Positions 6,975 to 9,903 of a stretch of 9,903 nucleotides of DNA are shown one piece after another; position 1 is the first letter of the stretch, and each line of letters opens with the position of its first letter. Source of the DNA: Duodenibacillus intestinigallinarum (GTDB lineage: Bacteria > Pseudomonadota > Gammaproteobacteria > Burkholderiales > Burkholderiaceae_F); assembly GCA_019117105.1 (NCBI GenBank), contig DXAH01000053.1, positions 1 through 9,903 on the forward strand, given 5' to 3'. The notes under the pieces are model-generated. The model made no database searches, was not told where the DNA came from, and worked only from the letters and a program-made list of their open reading frames with translations. The translations under genes were made by a program, and so were the position numbers.

Positions 6975-7514
6975 ATGACCAATAAGTTTGCAGGCACCCA
7001 GACCGAAAAGAACCTCTGGGCTGCGTTTGCCGGTGAGTCTCAGGCTCGCAACAAGTACGACTACTTTGCCGGTGTTGCCCGCAAGGAAGGCTATCAGCAG
7101 ATCGCCGAGCTTTTTGACGAAACGGCTGCCAACGAACGCCAGCACGCCAAGATCTGGTTCAAGCACCTGCAGGGCATCGGCAACACGGCCGAAAATCTGA
7201 AGGCTGCCGCCAGCGGTGAAAACTACGAATGGACGGACATGTACGAAGGTTTTGCAAAGACGGCCGAGGCCGAAGGCTTTGCAGAACTCGCCGCGCAGTT
7301 CCGTGCTGTGGGTGCCATCGAAAAGGCTCACGAAGAACGCTTCCTGAAGCTGCTCAACAACGTTGAAATGAAGCAGGTCTTCGAAAAGAGCGAAGAAGTG
7401 ATGTGGCAGTGCCGCGAATGCGGTCACCTTGTGATCGGCAAGAAGGCGCCTGAAATTTGCCCGGTTTGCGCACACCCGCAGAGCTTCCAGCAGATCCGCG
7501 CTGAAAATTATTGA
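6975..7514 (+). CDS. rbr: Rubrerythrin (non-heme diiron peroxidase)
   Basis: Rubrerythrin reduces hydrogen peroxide in the cytoplasm of anaerobes and microaerophiles, taking electrons through its own rubredoxin domain. The 179-residue protein has the standard architecture. The N-terminal four-helix diiron domain has E21 (in GESQARNKY), E54 and H57 (in NERQH), glutamates around 98-104, and E116 with H119 (in AIEKAHEERF). The C-terminal rubredoxin-like domain has cysteines 146, 149, 162 and 165 (CRECGH and CPVCAHPQSF). All expected iron ligands are present. The start at 6975 has a perfect AAGGAG at 6961-6966 with an 8-nt spacer; an in-frame start at 6930 is unsupported. A stem at 7522-7545 (CTGA/TCAG around CGC/GCG) just after the stop may be a weak terminator. 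Confidence 0.95.
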   Translation: MTNKFAGTQTEKNLWAAFAGESQARNKYDYFAGVARKEGYQQIAELFDETAANERQHAKIWFKHLQGIGNTAENLKAAASGENYEWTDMYEGFAKTAEAEGFAELAAQFRAVGAIEKAHEERFLKLLNNVEMKQVFEKSEEVMWQCRECGHLVIGKKAPEICPVCAHPQSFQQIRAENY

Positions 7515-7558
7515 TTGATGTCTGAGTCGCGATAAAGCGTATCAGCTCAATCCTAGGA

Positions 7559-7668
7559 TCTCCGGTCACTGCGGCAGAGCTTCCATCTGTTGCGGGGACG
7601 GGAGGTCTTTTGTTGTTCAATTGGATTTTCAACGGGATTGACTACTAGGCGTATCCGGTGACCGGAGA
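7559..7668. repeat. 11-bp perfect inverted repeat spanning 110 bases
   Basis: TCTCCGGTCAC (7559-7569) and GTGACCGGAGA (7658-7668) are exact inverted copies with 88 bases between them. The right copy overlaps the first codons of the nuclease remnant and also forms its own small palindrome CCGGT-G-ACCGG (7655-7665). The pair could be the ends of a tiny non-autonomous element, a long hairpin or chance. No convincing target-site duplication was seen beside it. Confidence 0.45.
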
Positions 7669-7960
7669 GATGCAATGCAGAGCTCTGCTACAGGTTCTCT
7701 TGATCGGTGCCGGGATTGACGTTGTGGTAGAGAAGCACACGGCTCTCGGGCGCAGCGATCTGGAGGTCGAAACTGGTAACAGACGTTGGATTTTCGAATT
7801 TAAGTTTGCGAAAGATGAGGAAGAAGTCGGTGCGTTGCTCGAGCAAGCGGTTGAGCAAGTACGCTCTCGACGTTACGGCGAGAGCGCAAGTGCTAAAGAA
7901 CTGAATCGCATGGCGTTGGTGTTCGGTGCCGCGCAGCGTCGGTTTGTTGCCTGGCAATGA
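7658..7960 (+). pseudogene. C-terminal PD-(D/E)XK nuclease domain remnant (DUF1703/PDDEXK_9 type)
   Basis: The 100 residues match the C-terminal nuclease-like domain normally attached to an AAA-ATPase-like domain in proteins of about 500-600 residues (DUF1703 group). The domain core is visible: ALGRSDLEVE (28-37) holds the conserved Asp, and WIFEFKFA (44-51) holds the E-x-K pair, so the catalytic residues look intact. The ATPase half is missing, because rubrerythrin ends only 143 bases upstream. The only starts are a GTG at 7658 without a Shine-Dalgarno site and an ATG at 7670 with one too close. The same frame upstream reads NWIFNGIDY, then TAG (7646-7648), then AYPVTGE, which looks like family sequence broken by a stop. 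A decayed gene is most likely; a working 100-residue protein is the alternative. Confidence 0.7.
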
Positions 7961-7978
7961 GTCTGACAACGCTGAGAC

Positions 7979-8722
7979 TTATTCGAACAAGCTCAGCAGA
8001 TAGGGCAGCAGGAACGGAGCGGCAAACGCAGTGAAAAGACCTGTCAGCCCCATTGCCAGACCGGAGAATGCGCCTGTGTCGCGATTCATCTGAAAAGCTG
8101 TGGCGGTGCCGACGCCATGAGCGGCTAAGCCGATAGAAAAGCCGCGCACGGCATCGTCCTTTTCCCTCAAAATTCCCAACAAGCCTCGCGCCATCAATGA
8201 ACCCACAACACCCGTGATCACCACCAGGGCTGCCGTCAAAGCCGGAATACCGCCCAAGTGTTCGCTCACTGCCATGGCAATCGGGACGGTGACGCTCTTG
8301 GGAGCTAGGGAAATCATTGTCTCGGGAGAGGCGCCGAGGACACCGGCAATCAGAACGGCAGAGACAATGGCGACCGTACCGCCTGCAACAAGACCGCAGG
8401 TCAAAGCAATCCACATTTTGGCCAAACGCAGACGTTGCTCATAGAGCGGAACAGCCAAGGCAACGGTGGCCGGCCCCAGCAGAAAGTTGATGTGTTGGCC
8501 GCCGTTGAGATAGGTCTTGTAGTCGGTACCGGTGAGTTCCAATGTCACCACGAGAAGAACGATGGCAACGAGAAGCGGCGTGCAGATGGTTTTGTAGCCG
8601 CTTTTCTTGTATATCCACATGCCCAAGGCGTAAGCCAGAAGCGTCGCGCAAAGCCACAGTGCGGGATCGGCAAGAAGCTTCTCGGCTGTGAGAGTCAATT
8701 GAGAAAGAATCGAATCAAGCAC
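7979..8722 (-). CDS. lrgB: LrgB/CidB family membrane protein
   Basis: This 247-residue protein has many hydrophobic segments spread along its length, as in the LrgB/CidB/YohK family. These proteins pair with LrgA/CidA proteins and influence murein hydrolase activity, autolysis or export of small metabolites; the exact role varies and is not shown here. Family motifs are HINFLLGPATVALAVPLY (77-94), LAPKSVTVPIAMAVS (139-153) with GGIPALTA (157-164), and GLAAHGVGTATA (198-209). Translation starts at a GTG (8722-8720) preceded by AAGGAG (complement of 8730-8735) with a 7-nt spacer. Its first 8 bases overlap the end of lrgA, indicating translational coupling. It converges on the nuclease remnant with only 18 bases between stops. 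GCTGAG/CTCAGC (7971-7976 and 7992-7997) is a weak inverted repeat at the 3' end. Confidence 0.9.
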   Translation of the reverse strand: MLDSILSQLTLTAEKLLADPALWLCATLLAYALGMWIYKKSGYKTICTPLLVAIVLLVVTLELTGTDYKTYLNGGQHINFLLGPATVALAVPLYEQRLRLAKMWIALTCGLVAGGTVAIVSAVLIAGVLGASPETMISLAPKSVTVPIAMAVSEHLGGIPALTAALVVITGVVGSLMARGLLGILREKDDAVRGFSIGLAAHGVGTATAFQMNRDTGAFSGLAMGLTGLFTAFAAPFLLPYLLSLFE

Positions 8723-9086
8723 GACGCTTCTCCTTTTTGCTCGAGCCTTGCAGAAGTCGAGCCACCCAGCGCGTCACCAATACGGTTGTGACCATAGCGA
8801 GGATGGACGAGCCGATGATGGAGGCCGCAATCGGCAGCCATTCGGCCTGAAGGCGGTCAAAGTGCTCGATGATGCCGACGCCGGCGGGCACGAAGAGGAG
8901 GGCAAAGTGAGCAAGCAAAACGTTGACGACGGGCAGCGTTTTTTCCAGAAGGCCGTTGACGGTCATCAAGGCGAAAAGAAAAAGCACCATGCCCATCACG
9001 GGCCCGGGAACGGGCAGTCCGAAGAGCGTCACAAGTAAAAGCCCTGCCAGCTGAAAAGACAGCAGCAGGGCAATTGTCAGAATCAT
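8715..9086 (-). CDS. lrgA: LrgA/CidA family holin-like membrane protein
   Basis: This 123-residue protein has about four membrane segments (near 2-22, 28-48, 53-74 and 86-109) and a short basic tail (SSKKEKRRA). The family motif PVPGPVMGM (25-33) and LFVPAGVGI (64-72) identify the CidA/LrgA/YohJ group, whose members resemble phage holins in topology and act with LrgB/CidB partners. The ATG at 9086 has a modest AGGA (complement of 9097-9100) 10 bases upstream. It overlaps lrgB by 8 bases and lies 37 bases after fadD on the same strand, so the three genes probably share a transcript. In Gram-negative genomes the pair is often called yohJK. Confidence 0.9.
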   Translation of the reverse strand: MILTIALLLSFQLAGLLLVTLFGLPVPGPVMGMVLFLFALMTVNGLLEKTLPVVNVLLAHFALLFVPAGVGIIEHFDRLQAEWLPIAASIIGSSILAMVTTVLVTRWVARLLQGSSKKEKRRA

Positions 9087-9123
9087 TTGGTATCAGTCCT
9101 GCAAACCGAGAAAGTTCGCAATA

Positions 9124-9903
9124 CTAATCCGTTTCTTTCATGTCGCGCAGGTTGCGGCGAAGAATTTTTCCGACGGCAGTCTTCGGAAGAGCCTTCACGA
9201 AGACAATCGTGCGCGGGCACTTGTAGCCGGTGAGGCGCGCGCGGCAGTATTTGACGACGTCGTCGCGGGTGAGCGCCGGATCCTTCTTGACGATCACGGC
9301 CTTGACCATTTCGCCCACACGCGGATTGTTGACGCCCACGACGCCGCATTCAAGCACGCCGGGCATGGAGGCGATCACGCTTTCGATTTCATTGGGATAA
9401 ACGTTAAGGCCGTTCACAATGATCAGGTCCTTCTTGCGGTCCGTGATCGTGATCGTGCCGCGTTCATCCATAAAGCCCACGTCGCCGGTTCTGAGCCAGC
9501 CGTCGATGAGGACGTTGGCGGTCTCTTCGGGCTTTTCCCAGTAGCCTGCCATCACCTGCGGGCCCTTGACGCAGATTTCGCCCGTGTGTTCGGCGACCTT
9601 TTCCGGATCAGAACACACGCCGAGATCAGCGAACTGTTCGCCGCGAATGGAAACGAGCGTGGAGGGCAGGGGGTAGCCCACCGAGCCGTCCCAGGGAGCG
9701 TCGGGCAGGTTGCCGCAGACGCCGGGACTGGTTTCCGTGAGGCCGTAGGCTTCAAGGATGTGGCAGCCGGTGGCGTTGTACCACTTCTCGGCAACCGTAC
9801 GTTGCACCTGAGCGCCGCCGCCCACGGTCATTTTGAGGCGCGTGAACTTGTGGTTCTTGAATTCCTTGTTGTTGACAAGCGCATTAAAGAGCGTGTTGAC
9901 GCC
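9124..9903 (-). CDS. fadD: Long-chain fatty acid-CoA ligase, C-terminal part (partial at window edge)
   Basis: The last 259 residues of an acyl-CoA synthetase are visible, and the frame stays open to the window edge, so roughly 300 N-terminal residues lie outside. The enzyme adenylates a fatty acid with ATP and then makes its CoA thioester, for beta-oxidation or lipid synthesis. Visible parts are GVNTLFNALVNN at the fragment start, EAYGLTETSP (51-60), DGWLRTGDVGF (134-144), and the hinge DRKKDLIIVNGLNVYPNEIE (155-174). PKTAVGK (240-246) carries the catalytic lysine of the mobile C-terminal domain. The combination of GVNTLFNAL and GLNVYPNEIE is typical of FadD rather than acetyl-CoA synthetase. 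An internal ATG at 9831 is not the real start, because conserved sequence continues upstream of it. lrgA follows after 37 bases. Confidence 0.93.
   Translation of the reverse strand, partial: GVNTLFNALVNNKEFKNHKFTRLKMTVGGGAQVQRTVAEKWYNATGCHILEAYGLTETSPGVCGNLPDAPWDGSVGYPLPSTLVSIRGEQFADLGVCSDPEKVAEHTGEICVKGPQVMAGYWEKPEETANVLIDGWLRTGDVGFMDERGTITITDRKKDLIIVNGLNVYPNEIESVIASMPGVLECGVVGVNNPRVGEMVKAVIVKKDPALTRDDVVKYCRARLTGYKCPRTIVFVKALPKTAVGKILRRNLRDMKETD

Overview
The window looks like a chromosomal segment of a betaproteobacterium, most likely Burkholderiales and of a Sutterella/Parasutterella type. This is inferred from the ferrochelatase-grpE-dnaK-dnaJ gene order, the moderately high GC content, the wording of the DnaK, DnaJ and FadD proteins, and a rubrerythrin, which suits an anaerobic or microaerophilic lifestyle. 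No rRNA, tRNA, CRISPR array or complete insertion sequence was seen.

Layout. 1-20 holds the first codons of a divergent gene leaving the window on the minus strand. 21-392 is a gene-free control region with a perfect 16-bp palindrome plus an extra half-site (181-209) and a long stem-forming leader (246-332). 393-1684 carries two tandem, gap-free paralogues of the Vut_1/DUF165 membrane family (queuosine-precursor-transporter-like). 1772-2767 is hemH. 2803-6899 is the heat-shock block grpE, dnaK, dnaJ, with a consensus-like sigma-32 promoter before grpE and another before dnaK. 6975-7514 is rubrerythrin. 7658-7960 is a C-terminal PD-(D/E)XK nuclease remnant with an in-frame amber stop just upstream. 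On the minus strand, reading right to left, are a partial fadD (9903-9124), lrgA (9086-8715) and lrgB (8722-7979), which look like one transcription unit.

How the genes work together. GrpE, DnaK and DnaJ form the Hsp70 folding cycle and are placed here under heat-shock control. Rubrerythrin next to them adds peroxide detoxification. HemH inserts iron into protoporphyrin. LrgA and LrgB form a CidA/LrgA-CidB/LrgB type membrane pair, and FadD activates fatty acids.

Most of the window is ordinary core genome. I did not find a clearly new multi-gene system. The best leads for something undescribed are the structured control region before the first Vut gene and the way the two Vut copies differ in upstream control. 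Next come the dnaK heat-shock promoter that lies inside a perfect inverted repeat, and the decayed nuclease locus inside an 11-bp inverted repeat.
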